A stretch of DNA of 57,229 nt from Hungatella sp. UBA3048 (GTDB taxonomy: Bacteria; Bacillota; Clostridia; Lachnospirales; Lachnospiraceae), in contig DFCS01000039.1 in the NCBI GenBank assembly GCA_002367105.1, positions 2,962 to 60,190 of the forward strand. The letters are read 5' to 3'. The translations under genes and the position numbers were made by a program. Of this stretch, positions 8,175 through 16,788 are shown piece by piece; position 1 is the stretch's first letter; every line of letters begins with the position of its first letter. The notes under the pieces are model-generated. The model was not told the DNA's origin. It was given only the letters and a program-made list of their open reading frames with translations, and did no database searches.

Positions 8175-9605
8175 ATGCATATGCTGAGAAAGGATTTTCT
8201 GTGGGGAGGTGCAGTAGCTGCCCATCAATTGGAAGGAGCCTGGAAAGAAGGGGGCAAAGGCGTCAGCGTTGCCGATGTGATGACAGCTGGAGCCAATGGA
8301 AAGGAACGGGAGATCACAGATGGTGTCATAGAAGGAAAATATTACCCTAACCATGAGGGCATTGATTTTTACCATCGTTATAAAGAAGATATCCTTCTTT
8401 TTGCGGAAATGGGTTTTCAGTGCTTCCGCACCTCCATAGCCTGGACCAGGATTTTTCCTACGGGAGAAGAGTCAGAGCCTAATGAGGAAGGCCTCCGGTT
8501 TTACGACGACTTATTTGATGAGTGCAGAAAGCATGGGATCCAGCCGGTAGTGACCCTGTCCCACTTTGAAATGCCATATGAACTGGCAGTTAAGTACGGC
8601 GGCTTTAGAAGCCGCATCTGTGCAGAGCTGTTCGTGAAGTTTGCCAAAGCATGTTTTAAGCGGTATAAGGACAAGGTGACCTATTGGATGACCTTTAACG
8701 AGATCAATAACCAGGCTGATTATGACGGGGACTTTGCACCATTTACCAACTCAGGACTTCGTTTTAAGGAAGGAGATAACCGGGAACATCTGATGTACCA
8801 GGCAGCCCATTATGAGCTGGTGGCATCAGCTCTGGCAGTAAAGGCAGGACATGAGATAAATCCTGAATTTAAGATCGGCTGTATGATTGCCATGTGCCCC
8901 ATTTATCCTTACTCTTGTGATCCAAAAGATATGATGATGGCCATGTCTTCCATGCAGAAACGCTACTGGTTTGCCGATGTCCATGTAAGAGGACAATATC
9001 CGGAATACATAAAGTCATATTGGAAACGGAAGGAGATGGTTCTTGATATCACACCGGAAGACTTGGAGGCACTTAACGCAGGCTGTGTGGATTATATCGG
9101 ATTCAGCTATTACATGTCCTTTACGGTGAAGCACAGGGATGATAATCCTGAGTATGACTACCGGGAAGGCAAAGACAGGGTGGAAAATCCTTATGTTCAG
9201 GCAAGCCAGTGGGGATGGCCCATTGATCCGGAAGGACTTCGCTACACCATGAACTGGCTGTATGACAGGTACGGGCTTCCTCTGTTTATTGTGGAAAATG
9301 GCTTCGGCGCCTATGACAAGCCGGGAGATGACGGCATGATCCATGACGGGTACCGGATTGAATATTTAAAGGCCCATATCGAATCTATGAAAAAATGCGT
9401 GGAACAGGATGGAGTGGATCTTTTGGGATATACACCCTGGGGATGTATTGACCTGGTATCCGCCGGGACCGGTGAGATGGAGAAACGCTATGGGTTCATC
9501 TATGTGGATAAGGACAATCAGGGAAACGGTACAGGAGAGCGGAGCAGAAAAGAAAGCTTTTACTGGTTTAAGAAGGTGATTCAAACAAACGGAGAGGAAT
9601 TATAG
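8175..9605 (+). CDS. GH1 6-phospho-beta-glucosidase (BglA/AscB-like)
   Basis: Cytoplasmic family-1 enzyme of 476 residues that hydrolyses phospho-beta-glucosides such as cellobiose-6-phosphate. Acid/base Glu176 is in TFNEINNQ, a form typical of bacterial phospho-beta-glucosidases, and nucleophile Glu374 is in IVENGFG. The phosphate loop DLVSAGTGEMEKRYG supplies Ser429, Lys437 and Tyr439. Ala430 follows the Ser, unlike the Trp of the upstream GH1 gene. The start has a perfect AAAGGAGG six bases upstream. It probably works with the PTS at 6.1-8.0 kb, either by readthrough or from its own promoter. The two GH1 enzymes would widen the range of substrates this PTS can use. Confidence 0.92.
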   Translation: MHMLRKDFLWGGAVAAHQLEGAWKEGGKGVSVADVMTAGANGKEREITDGVIEGKYYPNHEGIDFYHRYKEDILLFAEMGFQCFRTSIAWTRIFPTGEESEPNEEGLRFYDDLFDECRKHGIQPVVTLSHFEMPYELAVKYGGFRSRICAELFVKFAKACFKRYKDKVTYWMTFNEINNQADYDGDFAPFTNSGLRFKEGDNREHLMYQAAHYELVASALAVKAGHEINPEFKIGCMIAMCPIYPYSCDPKDMMMAMSSMQKRYWFADVHVRGQYPEYIKSYWKRKEMVLDITPEDLEALNAGCVDYIGFSYYMSFTVKHRDDNPEYDYREGKDRVENPYVQASQWGWPIDPEGLRYTMNWLYDRYGLPLFIVENGFGAYDKPGDDGMIHDGYRIEYLKAHIESMKKCVEQDGVDLLGYTPWGCIDLVSAGTGEMEKRYGFIYVDKDNQGNGTGERSRKESFYWFKKVIQTNGEEL

Positions 9606-9622
9606 AGTATTCAGAGAGAAGC

Positions 9623-9648
9623 GGCGGGAGCAAATAAAGTTTCCCGCC
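9623..9648. terminator. Small hairpin between convergent genes
   Basis: GGCGGGA and TCCCGCC form a 7-bp stem around a 12-base loop between the convergent GH1 and thiD genes. There is no strong T-run on either strand, so termination activity is only a possibility. Confidence 0.35.
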
Positions 9649-9680
9649 ATTACCGGTTAATAAGCTTCCTGGGGGATTTT

Positions 9681-10481
9681 TTAGGCCCTCCATCCGTGCC
9701 ACAAAGGCCCCCGCCCTTTTCCAAGATTTAATCCGGCTTTTAATGCACCGGTCAGATAGGACTTTGCCATCCGGATGCTTTCTTCCAGCCCCATGCCTAA
9801 AGCCAGTCCGCAGGCAATGGCAGAAGACAGGGTACATCCGGTTCCATGGGTATTTGGATTGTCGATCCGTTCTCCTGGAAACCATGTGACAGTTCCGTTG
9901 CAGCATAGAACATCATCAGCCCCCTGGGAATTATGGCCTCCTTTTAACAGGAAAGATACCTGATAGATATGAAAGAGCTCCATGGCGGCTTCTTCCATAT
10001 CTTTTCTACTGTATATCTTGTGCTCTTTTGTGGATAAAAGGGCTTCTGCCTCCGGGATATTGGGGGTAACTAAAGTGGCCAGAGGAAACAGCTTGCTTGT
10101 TAAAGTCTTAACATCCTGCGGATTTAAAAGAGAATGTCCGCTGGTGGATACCATGACCGGGTCCACGATCACAGGAGAACGGTTATATTTTTCCAGCTTT
10201 TCCGCAATGATTCCGATAGAACTGGAAGTCCCGGCCATACCGATCTTTACTGCTTTTGGCGGAATGTCCGTAAATACGGCATTAAGCTGGGCAGCAAGCA
10301 TTTCCTGACTAACTGTTTCCGTCAGAAAAACCCCCGTAGTATTTTGAGCAACCAGGGCGGTAATAACACTGGAACCATAGATGCCCAAAGCCGCGGCGGT
10401 CTTTAAATCCGCCTGTATTCCGGCACCGCCGCTGGGATCGGTGCCTGCAATGGTAAGGAAGGCAGGAAGAATCAGACTCAT
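9681..10481 (-). CDS. thiD: Hydroxymethylpyrimidine/phosphomethylpyrimidine kinase
   Basis: Phosphorylates HMP to HMP-P and then to HMP-PP, the pyrimidine precursor of thiamine. It has 266 residues, normal for ThiD. The ribokinase-fold N-terminus (FLTIAGTDPSGGAGIQADLK) and the GTGCTLSSAIACGLALG anion-hole/catalytic motif near the C-terminus are both present. It is the last gene of the thiCWMED operon, and its start overlaps the thiE stop by four bases (ATGA), implying translational coupling. It belongs to the pathway that makes thiamine phosphate by joining HMP-PP (ThiC, ThiD) and thiazole phosphate (here from ThiM salvage). Confidence 0.95.
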   Translation of the reverse strand: MSLILPAFLTIAGTDPSGGAGIQADLKTAAALGIYGSSVITALVAQNTTGVFLTETVSQEMLAAQLNAVFTDIPPKAVKIGMAGTSSSIGIIAEKLEKYNRSPVIVDPVMVSTSGHSLLNPQDVKTLTSKLFPLATLVTPNIPEAEALLSTKEHKIYSRKDMEEAAMELFHIYQVSFLLKGGHNSQGADDVLCCNGTVTWFPGERIDNPNTHGTGCTLSSAIACGLALGMGLEESIRMAKSYLTGALKAGLNLGKGRGPLWHGWRA

Positions 10482-11119
10482 AGGCTCACCACCTTTAAAA
10501 GCTGTTCTTTTAAGCGATGGACGGCTGCGGTTATATCCTTTTGTCCGAAGATGCCGGAAACCACCGAAGCTCCGGCTACGCCTGTTCCTTTCAGGCTGGA
10601 AACATTTTCTACGGTAATTCCTCCGATGGCCGTTACCGGAATGGGAACGGAACGGCAGATCGCAGTCAGCTGCTCCAGGGGTAAGGGAGTGGCATCTTTC
10701 TTTGTAGGGCTTGGGAAGATGGCCCCGGATCCTATATAATCCGCCCCTTCCATATATGCCTTTTCTGCCTGGCTGACATTTTTGGCAGTAACGCCCAGAA
10801 TGCGGTCCGGGCCGATGAGCCGGCGGACCTCCAAAGGAGATAAATCATCCTGTCCTACGTGTACGCCGTCTGCTCCGCACTTAAGGGCTGTCTCCACATC
10901 GTCGTTGATGATTAGGGGGATTCCATAATGCTTTGTAAGTTCACGGACAAGTATGGCTTCTTCCAGGAAAGTACGTTTGTCCATAGACTTTTCCCGGAGC
11001 TGAAGAAGGGTCACTCCGGCACTAAGAGCTTCTTCTATCAGCTCTGTTAAGGTTTTTTCTCCTGTAAATGCCTGGTCTGTTACTGCATAGAGGAGAAGCA
11101 TATCCCTATGAAACTTCAA
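10478..11119 (-). CDS. thiE: Thiamine-phosphate synthase
   Basis: Condenses HMP-PP with hydroxyethylthiazole phosphate to thiamine phosphate. It has 213 residues with the TIM-barrel motifs TLLQLREKSMDKRTFLEEA, GVHVGQDDLSP and IPVTAIGGITVENV. The start is TTG at 11119. On the minus strand an AGGAGG lies eight bases before it, which favours it over the internal ATG at 11101. The 5' end overlaps thiM by 14 bases, so its ribosome binding site is inside the thiM coding sequence. Confidence 0.94.
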   Translation of the reverse strand: MKFHRDMLLLYAVTDQAFTGEKTLTELIEEALSAGVTLLQLREKSMDKRTFLEEAILVRELTKHYGIPLIINDDVETALKCGADGVHVGQDDLSPLEVRRLIGPDRILGVTAKNVSQAEKAYMEGADYIGSGAIFPSPTKKDATPLPLEQLTAICRSVPIPVTAIGGITVENVSSLKGTGVAGASVVSGIFGQKDITAAVHRLKEQLLKVVSL

Positions 11120-11993
11120 TCTTGATTCCTCCTTTCAAGGTACCTTCATCCAAAAGGCTTACCTCATCTAGAAAGCAGCAGCGGAAGCTTCCGGTGCCAC
11201 TTAAGGTTTGTTCCGCTTTTTTTGCTGCCCGCTCCCCGCAGAGACCGGCAGCAGCCGTGGCAAGAGCGGCCGCCTCTAAAATGGCATGCTTTGATGGAGT
11301 GGGCCCTGCGGAGGCTATATAGGCGGCAATGATACCGTCCAGCATACAGCCGCTTCCCGTAATGCGGGACATTTGGGGACAGCCATTTCTGATAAGCCAG
11401 GTTTCATCCCCGGTTGAAGCTATATCAATGGCCCCTGTCATGACGGTCACAGCCCCCGTTGCAGCGCTTAATGCCCTGGTTATTTCCGTAAGAGATTCCA
11501 AGGTTTCCTCCCTTATCTCATCAGAAAAGGAAGCATCTACTCCCCGGGCGGGAGAAACAGAGCCGTTTCTACTTCCCGCGTTCTTCCCGGTCAGTTCTTT
11601 TAACAGGATCCGAAGCTCCGATGCATTTCCCCTGATTACGGTTATCTTCAAATCTTTTAACAGGGAAAGAGCAGTTTCGGTCCGATAACGGGAAGCACCG
11701 ATTCCCACCGGGTCAAAAATGACAGGGAGGTTTCGCCGGTTTGCTTCCTGCCCGGCCTTTTCCATTGCAGCCTTTGAAGTCTCTCCCGGAGTCCCAATGT
11801 TCAAAAGAAGGCAGTCGGATAAGGCGGTTATTTCTGAAACCTCTTCCGGGTGGTCCGCCATAATGGGGGAGCCGCCGCAGGCTAATATGATATTTGCCAC
11901 ATCTCCGGCCGTAACATAATTGGTGATACAGTGGATGACGGGCCGCTTTTCCCTGACCAGCCCGGTCAGAGAATGGTTTATCTTAAAGCTCAT
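11106..11993 (-). CDS. thiM: Hydroxyethylthiazole kinase
   Basis: Salvage kinase that phosphorylates the thiazole alcohol for use by ThiE. It has 295 residues, about 20-25 longer than most ThiM proteins. Conserved stretches are VHCITNYVTAGDVANIILACGG at the N-terminus, VIFDPVGIGASRYRTE, VIRGNASE, and the catalytic GSGCMLDGIIAAYIA. The extra length is a Ser/Arg/Gly-rich insertion after the LLKELTGKN segment (roughly residues 137-160), before the conserved GVDAS. The operon has no thiazole synthase genes (thiG, thiS, thiH), so within this operon the thiazole half comes from salvage. Confidence 0.94.
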   Translation of the reverse strand: MSFKINHSLTGLVREKRPVIHCITNYVTAGDVANIILACGGSPIMADHPEEVSEITALSDCLLLNIGTPGETSKAAMEKAGQEANRRNLPVIFDPVGIGASRYRTETALSLLKDLKITVIRGNASELRILLKELTGKNAGSRNGSVSPARGVDASFSDEIREETLESLTEITRALSAATGAVTVMTGAIDIASTGDETWLIRNGCPQMSRITGSGCMLDGIIAAYIASAGPTPSKHAILEAAALATAAAGLCGERAAKKAEQTLSGTGSFRCCFLDEVSLLDEGTLKGGIKIEVS

Positions 11994-12005
11994 ATCTGTT
12001 TCCCC

Positions 12006-12560
12006 CTATTCATTGATGAGCCTCTCAAAGTAGGAAAAAAGCCCAAGGCGGCGCAGCATAGCCAGTAAGATCGCAGCCATAAGAGTTCCTGCCAGAGTAC
12101 TCATAAAAAATGGAGCTACAAAGAAGAACACAGCCACCTCTTTTCCCATGAGAACTGCGGCTACTGGATAGCAGAGCAGTCCTCCGACCAGCCCGGTTCC
12201 AACCACTTCTCCAAGATAAGCAGGCAAAAGCTTCCTGGTTTTTTGAAACAGATAAGCACCAAGAAACGCGCCGGCCATGCTTCCCGGAAAGGCAAGCAGG
12301 CTTCCGGTTCCCATGAGATTCCGTATGAGAGAAGTACAAAACGCCATGGATACCCCATACACAGGCCCTAAGAACACCCCAGCCAGTACATTAGACAGAT
12401 GCTGCATTGGAAAGCATTTGGAAGCTCCAACCGGGATAGAAAAGCCGGAAAGTGCAACGGTAAGCGCTGTCAGCATTCCGCTGATCACCAGCTTTTTCAC
12501 CCGTACTCTAGAACCGGCGGAAGAGTTATTATAAACTGTTGAAGATATTTGATCTTTCAT
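12006..12560 (-). CDS. thiW: ThiW, thiazole-precursor ECF transporter S component
   Basis: A small integral membrane protein (184 residues, five or six hydrophobic segments) of the energy-coupling-factor S-component type. Recognisable features are the KLVISGMLTALTVALSGFS N-terminal membrane segment, VGASKCFPMQHLSNVLAGV, and the LLAFPGSMAGAFLGAYLF segment. ThiW is known from TPP-riboswitch operons and is predicted to import the hydroxyethylthiazole moiety. That fits its position just before thiM. It would need a shared ECF ATPase/T-component module encoded elsewhere. Confidence 0.9.
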   Translation of the reverse strand: MKDQISSTVYNNSSAGSRVRVKKLVISGMLTALTVALSGFSIPVGASKCFPMQHLSNVLAGVFLGPVYGVSMAFCTSLIRNLMGTGSLLAFPGSMAGAFLGAYLFQKTRKLLPAYLGEVVGTGLVGGLLCYPVAAVLMGKEVAVFFFVAPFFMSTLAGTLMAAILLAMLRRLGLFSYFERLINE

Positions 12561-12605
12561 GAAAATTCCTCCTGTTTATGTAATTTTAACCTAACAAATA
12601 GGATA

Positions 12606-12626
12606 GCGGATTGCGAATATCCGATT
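12606..12626. repeat. Palindromic 21-bp motif, copy 1
   Basis: The core GCGGATTGCGAATATCCG lies in the 82-base gap between thiC and thiW, and matches a second copy at 25523-25543 in 20 of 21 positions. The two halves are partly inverted (CGGAT ... ATCCG), so it could be a protein-binding site or an RNA hairpin. Confidence 0.5.
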
Positions 12627-12642
12627 GGCTTTCCACAAAATA

Positions 12643-13950
12643 TTATTCATCAAAAATATCGACGATCTCTCCATCTAAAATCCGGTTCATATTCTTCATG
12701 GCGCAGAAATTTCCGCACATGGAACAGGTATCTTCTTTTTCCGGCTTTGACGCGGCCCGGTAGCGTCTGGCCTTTTCCGGGTCAATGGCAAGCTGGAACA
12801 TGGTTTCCCAATCCAGCCGTTTCCTGGCATCGCTCATCTTATGATCCCATTCCTTAGCACCCCTGATACCTTTTGCAATGTCAGCCGCATGAGCAGCGAT
12901 CCGGGCCGCAATGATTCCTTCCTTTACATCTGCTTCATCCGGCAGCCTCAAATGCTCCGCAGGTGTCACATAGCAGAGAAATGCCGCTCCGGCAGCAGCA
13001 GCCATTGCTCCGCCGATTGCTGCGGTAATATGGTCATATCCCGGCGCAATATCAGTGACAAGAGGTCCCAGAACATAAAAGGGTGCTCCCTTGCAGATCG
13101 TCTGCTGTATTTTCATATTGGCTGCAATCTGGTCCAGGGGCATGTGGCCGGGGCCTTCAATAATGATCTGTACATTCTTTTCCCAGGCCCTTCTCGTCAG
13201 CTCTCCAAGGGTCACCAGTTCCTCCACCTGGGAAATATCAGATGCATCTTCAATACAGCCCGGCCGGCAGGCGTCTCCCAGGCTTAAGGTCACGTCATGC
13301 TTCTGGCAGATTTCCAGTATGCGGTCATAATGCTCATAAAAGGGATTCTCCTCCCCTGTCATTTCCATCCAGGCAAAGATGATAGACCCGCCTCTTGAAA
13401 CAATGTTAGTCAGCCGCTTTGCTTCCTTGAATCTTTTGGCGGTCTGTTTGTTGATTCCAACGTGAATGGTCATGAAATCCACCCCGTCTTCTGCGTGCAT
13501 TTCCACGATCTTTATCCATTCCTCGGCGGTGATTTCCCGAAGGGGTTTGTGATAATAAACCACAGCATCGTAGATAGGAACCGTACCAATCATAGCCGGA
13601 CATTCGCCCGTCAGTTTCCTTCGGAATTTCCGGGTATCTCCAAAGGAGCTTAAATCCATAATGGACTCTGCCCCCATAAGAACTGCGTCCTTTACTTTTT
13701 GAAGCTCCATGTCCAGATCATTCAAATCCCTTGATGTTCCCAGATTCACATTGATCTTTGTTCTCAGCATGGAGCCGATCCCGCTGGGCTTTAAGCAGCT
13801 GTGGTTCTTATTTGCCGGAATGGCGACTTTTCCTTCCGCTACCAGTTCCCGCAGCTTTTCGGGCTCCCATTGTTCGTGCTCAGCTACTGTCGTCAGTTCC
13901 TTTGTCAGAATGCCTTTTCTAGCGGCATCCATTTGTGTGGTGAAATTCAT
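12643..13950 (-). CDS. thiC: Phosphomethylpyrimidine synthase (radical SAM)
   Basis: Converts aminoimidazole ribotide to HMP-phosphate using a [4Fe-4S] cluster and S-adenosylmethionine. It has 435 residues, the short form lacking the N-terminal extension of proteobacterial ThiC. The C-terminal cluster motif is CSMCGNFCAMK (Cys-x2-Cys-x3-Cys in this sequence). Other conserved parts are IGTVPIYDAVVYYHKP, MTIHVGINKQT, GDACRPGCIEDASD and EGPGHMPLDQIAANM. The start is ATG at 13950, with AAGGAGAAACAA upstream on the minus strand. A further open stretch to 14028 lies within the leader next to the riboswitch terminator and is not coding. It is the first gene of the thi operon. Confidence 0.96.
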   Translation of the reverse strand: MNFTTQMDAARKGILTKELTTVAEHEQWEPEKLRELVAEGKVAIPANKNHSCLKPSGIGSMLRTKINVNLGTSRDLNDLDMELQKVKDAVLMGAESIMDLSSFGDTRKFRRKLTGECPAMIGTVPIYDAVVYYHKPLREITAEEWIKIVEMHAEDGVDFMTIHVGINKQTAKRFKEAKRLTNIVSRGGSIIFAWMEMTGEENPFYEHYDRILEICQKHDVTLSLGDACRPGCIEDASDISQVEELVTLGELTRRAWEKNVQIIIEGPGHMPLDQIAANMKIQQTICKGAPFYVLGPLVTDIAPGYDHITAAIGGAMAAAAGAAFLCYVTPAEHLRLPDEADVKEGIIAARIAAHAADIAKGIRGAKEWDHKMSDARKRLDWETMFQLAIDPEKARRYRAASKPEKEDTCSMCGNFCAMKNMNRILDGEIVDIFDE

Positions 13951-14010
13951 GTTTGTTTCTCCTTTTCCTCGTGAAGGTAGGGATTGTAAGGGCTTTTGGT
14001 AAAGAACAAG

Positions 14011-14041
14011 AAAAAGAGCCCATACCAACAGGTATAGGCTC
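14011..14041 (-). terminator. Riboswitch expression platform terminator before thiC
   Basis: On the minus strand GAGCC-T-ATACC, loop TGTT, GGTAT-G-GGCTC is followed by TTTTTC. It lies about 25 bases after the TPP aptamer and 60 bases before thiC, the place expected for ligand-controlled termination. Confidence 0.9.
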
Positions 14042-14063
14042 GGAAATATGCAATCATCCCATA

Positions 14064-14150
14064 TGAATCCCTACGTTGGCATTACCCAAATCAGGTTATA
14101 AAGGTCGAAGTTGATTACTTCCTCTCAGCCCGCCTACGAGCTCCCTCTTG
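14064..14150 (-). promoter_or_regulatory. TPP (THI-box) riboswitch aptamer
   Basis: Read on the minus strand, the hallmark elements appear in order: GAGGGAGCTCG (P1 5' side), GGGCTGAGAGGA (the GCTGAGA pyrimidine-sensing core), then ACCTGATTTGGGTAATGCC (the pyrophosphate helix) and ACGTAGGGA closing P1. High thiamine pyrophosphate should favour the downstream terminator and shut off thiCWMED. Confidence 0.96.
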
Positions 14151-14157
14151 TGGCACT

Positions 14158-14186
14158 AGTGTAGCATTCCCCTTCCTCCTTGTCAA
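14158..14186 (-). promoter_or_regulatory. Sigma-A promoter of the thi operon
   Basis: On the minus strand TTGACA (14181-14186) and TACACT (14158-14163) are separated by 17 bases, with a TGC extended -10. It lies between the trpA stop codon and the TPP aptamer. No strong terminator is seen after trpA, so some trp transcripts may also enter the thi leader. Confidence 0.85.
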
Positions 14187-14208
14187 GGAAAACATCCCTA
14201 ACCGGCAA

Positions 14209-14982
14209 TCAGCCGGAAATGGCGGACTTCATTTCCCTTACATAGTCGCAGACAGGCCCTACACAGTCTTTTCCGTATTTTGCGGCAATTTTTACAATGG
14301 CGCTGCCGACAATGACGCCGTCCGCATGTTTGCTCATCTCCCTTGCCTGCTCCGGGGTGGAGATTCCAAAGCCGACGGCGCAGGGAATGTCTTTTGCCTC
14401 CTTCACAAAGGAAATCATTTCGCCAATGTCAGTATTAATTTCCGATCTCACCCCGGTCACGCCCATGGAGGAAACGCAGTAGATAAATCCTTCCGATCCG
14501 GATGCAATGGTCCGTATACGCTCCCTGGAAGTGGGGGCGATGAGAGAAATCAGTTCGACCCCGTATTTTTTGCAGTAGGGCAGCAGTTCCTCCCTCTCTT
14601 CAAAAGGCATATCCGGTACGATCAGGGCGTCAATGCCGCACTCAGCCGCATTTTTTAAAAACCGTTCGCTTCCATAGACGAAAACCGGATTGATATAAGT
14701 CATAAAAGCCAGAGGAACATCGGTTTTCATTCGTATCCGTTTTACGGTTTCGAATAGCTTATCCGTGGTTGTTCCTGACGCCAAAGCCCGCATATCGGCT
14801 TCCTGGATTACGATCCCCTCTGCGATTGGGTCAGAAAAGGGGATTCCAAGCTCGATCAAATCCGCTCCGGCCTCGGCCATGGCAGGAACCAGCTCTTCGG
14901 TGGTGGCAAGGTCTGGATCTCCGGCCGTAATAAATGGGATAAATGCCTTTCCTCTGGAAAATACTTCGCTTATTCTACTCAT
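14209..14982 (-). CDS. trpA: Tryptophan synthase alpha subunit
   Basis: Cleaves indole-3-glycerol phosphate to indole, which is channelled to TrpB. It has 257 residues. Start MSRISEVFSRGKAFIPFITA at 14982 matches the family; the frame stays open to 15108 only because it runs inside trpB. The catalytic Glu lies in LIELGIPFSDPIAEG, with the further TrpA motifs AFMTYINPVFVYG, DALIVPDMPFEE and VGFGISTPEQARE. The start overlaps the trpB stop by eight bases. It is the last gene of trpEGDCFBA. Confidence 0.96.
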   Translation of the reverse strand: MSRISEVFSRGKAFIPFITAGDPDLATTEELVPAMAEAGADLIELGIPFSDPIAEGIVIQEADMRALASGTTTDKLFETVKRIRMKTDVPLAFMTYINPVFVYGSERFLKNAAECGIDALIVPDMPFEEREELLPYCKKYGVELISLIAPTSRERIRTIASGSEGFIYCVSSMGVTGVRSEINTDIGEMISFVKEAKDIPCAVGFGISTPEQAREMSKHADGVIVGSAIVKIAAKYGKDCVGPVCDYVREMKSAISG

Positions 14983-16159
14983 AGATTTCAACCCCCTTGT
15001 AACGGGCAATGGCTGCCACATCCTTGTCGCCCCGCCCTGATAGATTAATGACAATGACCTCATCTTTTCCCATGGAAGGAGCGATCTTTCTGGCATAGGC
15101 GACGGCATGGGCGCTTTCTATTGCAGGAATGATCCCTTCCAGACGGGATAAGTATTCAAAGGCTTCCACGGCCTCCTGATCCGTAATGGAGACGTAGTTT
15201 GCTCTTCCTGAGTCGTGGAGGGCCGCGTGCTCCGGCCCGATGCCGGGATAGTCAAGTCCTGCGGAAATGGAGAAAACAGGGGCGATCTGGCCGTACTCAT
15301 CCTGGCAGAAATAGGACTTCATGCCGTGGAAGATTCCAAGAGAACCGGTGGATATCGTAGCCGCGTGCTTTCCAGTTTCAATGCCGTGCCCAGCTGCCTC
15401 GCAGCCCACCAGCTTCACGGAAGCCTCGTTTACAAATTCATGGAAGATTCCCATGGCATTGCTTCCGCCTCCAACACAGGCGATCACCATATCAGGAAGC
15501 TTACCCTCTGCTTCCATAAGCTGAGAGCGGACCTCTTTTCCGATGATGCTCTGAAAATCCCTGACAATGGTCGGAAAGGGGTGAGGGCCCATGACAGAGC
15601 CTAAGACATAATGGGTGTCAGCCACCCGGTTGGTCCATTCCCTCATAGTCTCATTGACCGCATCCTTTAAGGTCTGGGTGCCGCTGGTGACAGCGTGAAC
15701 CTTTGTGCCCAATAGCTCCATGCGGAATACGTTCAAAGCCTGACGGTCCGTATCTTCTTTGCCCATGAAAACTTCGCATTCCATTCCCATGAGAGCGGCG
15801 GCGGTAGCGGTAGCAACACCATGCTGTCCGGCCCCTGTTTCAGCGATGACCCGGGTCTTTCCCATCTTCTTTGCAAGAAGGACCTGGCCCAGAGCATTGT
15901 TGATCTTATGGGAACCGGTGTGGTTTAGATCCTCCCTCTTTAAATAAATCTTCGCGCCGCCTAAATCCTCTGTCATCCGCGCCGCATAGTAGAGCAGAGA
16001 GGGCCTTCCGGTATATTTTTTGTGAAGGTCTGAAAGCTCTGCTAAAAATTCCTTGTCATGGCTGTACTTCTCATAAGCTTCTTCCAGTTCATTTACTGCA
16101 TTCATCAGTGTTTCGGGGACAAATTGTCCGCCGTGCTGTCCAAATTTTCCTTTTGACAT
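14975..16159 (-). CDS. trpB: Tryptophan synthase beta subunit
   Basis: PLP enzyme joining indole and serine to tryptophan. It has 394 residues, the normal TrpB1 length. HTGSHKINNALGQ carries the PLP lysine, ETGAGQHGVATATAAALMG the indole-site region, and CVGGGSNAMGIF the phosphate-binding loop; HDSGRANYVSITDQEA and VINLSGRGDKD are also typical. Its first 55 bases overlap the 3' end of trpF, an unusually long overlap inside an otherwise tightly packed operon. Confidence 0.97.
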   Translation of the reverse strand: MSKGKFGQHGGQFVPETLMNAVNELEEAYEKYSHDKEFLAELSDLHKKYTGRPSLLYYAARMTEDLGGAKIYLKREDLNHTGSHKINNALGQVLLAKKMGKTRVIAETGAGQHGVATATAAALMGMECEVFMGKEDTDRQALNVFRMELLGTKVHAVTSGTQTLKDAVNETMREWTNRVADTHYVLGSVMGPHPFPTIVRDFQSIIGKEVRSQLMEAEGKLPDMVIACVGGGSNAMGIFHEFVNEASVKLVGCEAAGHGIETGKHAATISTGSLGIFHGMKSYFCQDEYGQIAPVFSISAGLDYPGIGPEHAALHDSGRANYVSITDQEAVEAFEYLSRLEGIIPAIESAHAVAYARKIAPSMGKDEVIVINLSGRGDKDVAAIARYKGVEIYE

Positions 16160-16788
16160 GGCTGTTCACTCCTTACTGTTTGTATGATCTCTTTTATTTT
16201 TTGCGGGTCTTTTTTGCCCTCTGTTTCCACGGAACTGCTTAGATCCAGGCAAAAGGCTTTTGTTTTCATGGCCTGCCTGACATTTGAGGCGTCTATGCCT
16301 CCAGCCAGGAACCAGGGCTTATTTATGTCCGGTATCATGGACCAGTCAAAGGTCTTTCCGCTGCCGCCGTAAAGTTCTTTGGTATAAGTATCAAAAAGCA
16401 GGTAATCTGCAGGCAGGTTTTCTGCCTCCTTCATATCCTCTGCCTGCCGGACCCGTATGGCCTTTATGACAGGAATACCGGGGGCCAGGCAGCTTTTTAA
16501 TTTTATCATATAATCCCGGTCCTCATCACCGTGAAGCTGGATAAGGTCAATAATACCATTCCCGGTAAGGGACAGGATATCGTCTATGGGGCTGTTTACG
16601 AAAACGCCCACTGCAGGTATCTCCGGCAGCAGCATACTCTTAAGTTCCTGTGCCTTCGTCCCTGTAAGACGGCGCTTACCAGGGGCGAATACAAAGCCTG
16701 CAAAATCCGGCTTCCAGGTGTTTACTGCCAGAATATCCTCCCTTCGGGTCAGCCCGCATAGTTTGATTTTTTTCCCTTTTAAATTCAT
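16105..16788 (-). CDS. trpF: Phosphoribosylanthranilate isomerase
   Basis: Amadori rearrangement of phosphoribosylanthranilate to CdRP. It has 227 residues. The N-terminal KIKLCGLTRREDI has the catalytic Cys, the central IDLIQLHGDED is diagnostic, and catalytic Asp lies in YLLFDTYTKELYGGSGKTF; the phosphate loop is FLAGGIDASNV. The C-terminal 20 or so residues are not typical of the family and arise where the frame continues 55 bases into trpB. Its start overlaps the trpC stop by four bases. Confidence 0.95.
   Translation of the reverse strand: MNLKGKKIKLCGLTRREDILAVNTWKPDFAGFVFAPGKRRLTGTKAQELKSMLLPEIPAVGVFVNSPIDDILSLTGNGIIDLIQLHGDEDRDYMIKLKSCLAPGIPVIKAIRVRQAEDMKEAENLPADYLLFDTYTKELYGGSGKTFDWSMIPDINKPWFLAGGIDASNVRQAMKTKAFCLDLSSSVETEGKKDPQKIKEIIQTVRSEQPCQKENLDSTADNLSPKH

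Noticed and set aside
13951..14028. N-terminal extension of thiC
   Set aside because: It would translate into the riboswitch expression platform; ATG 13950 has a proper ribosome binding site.
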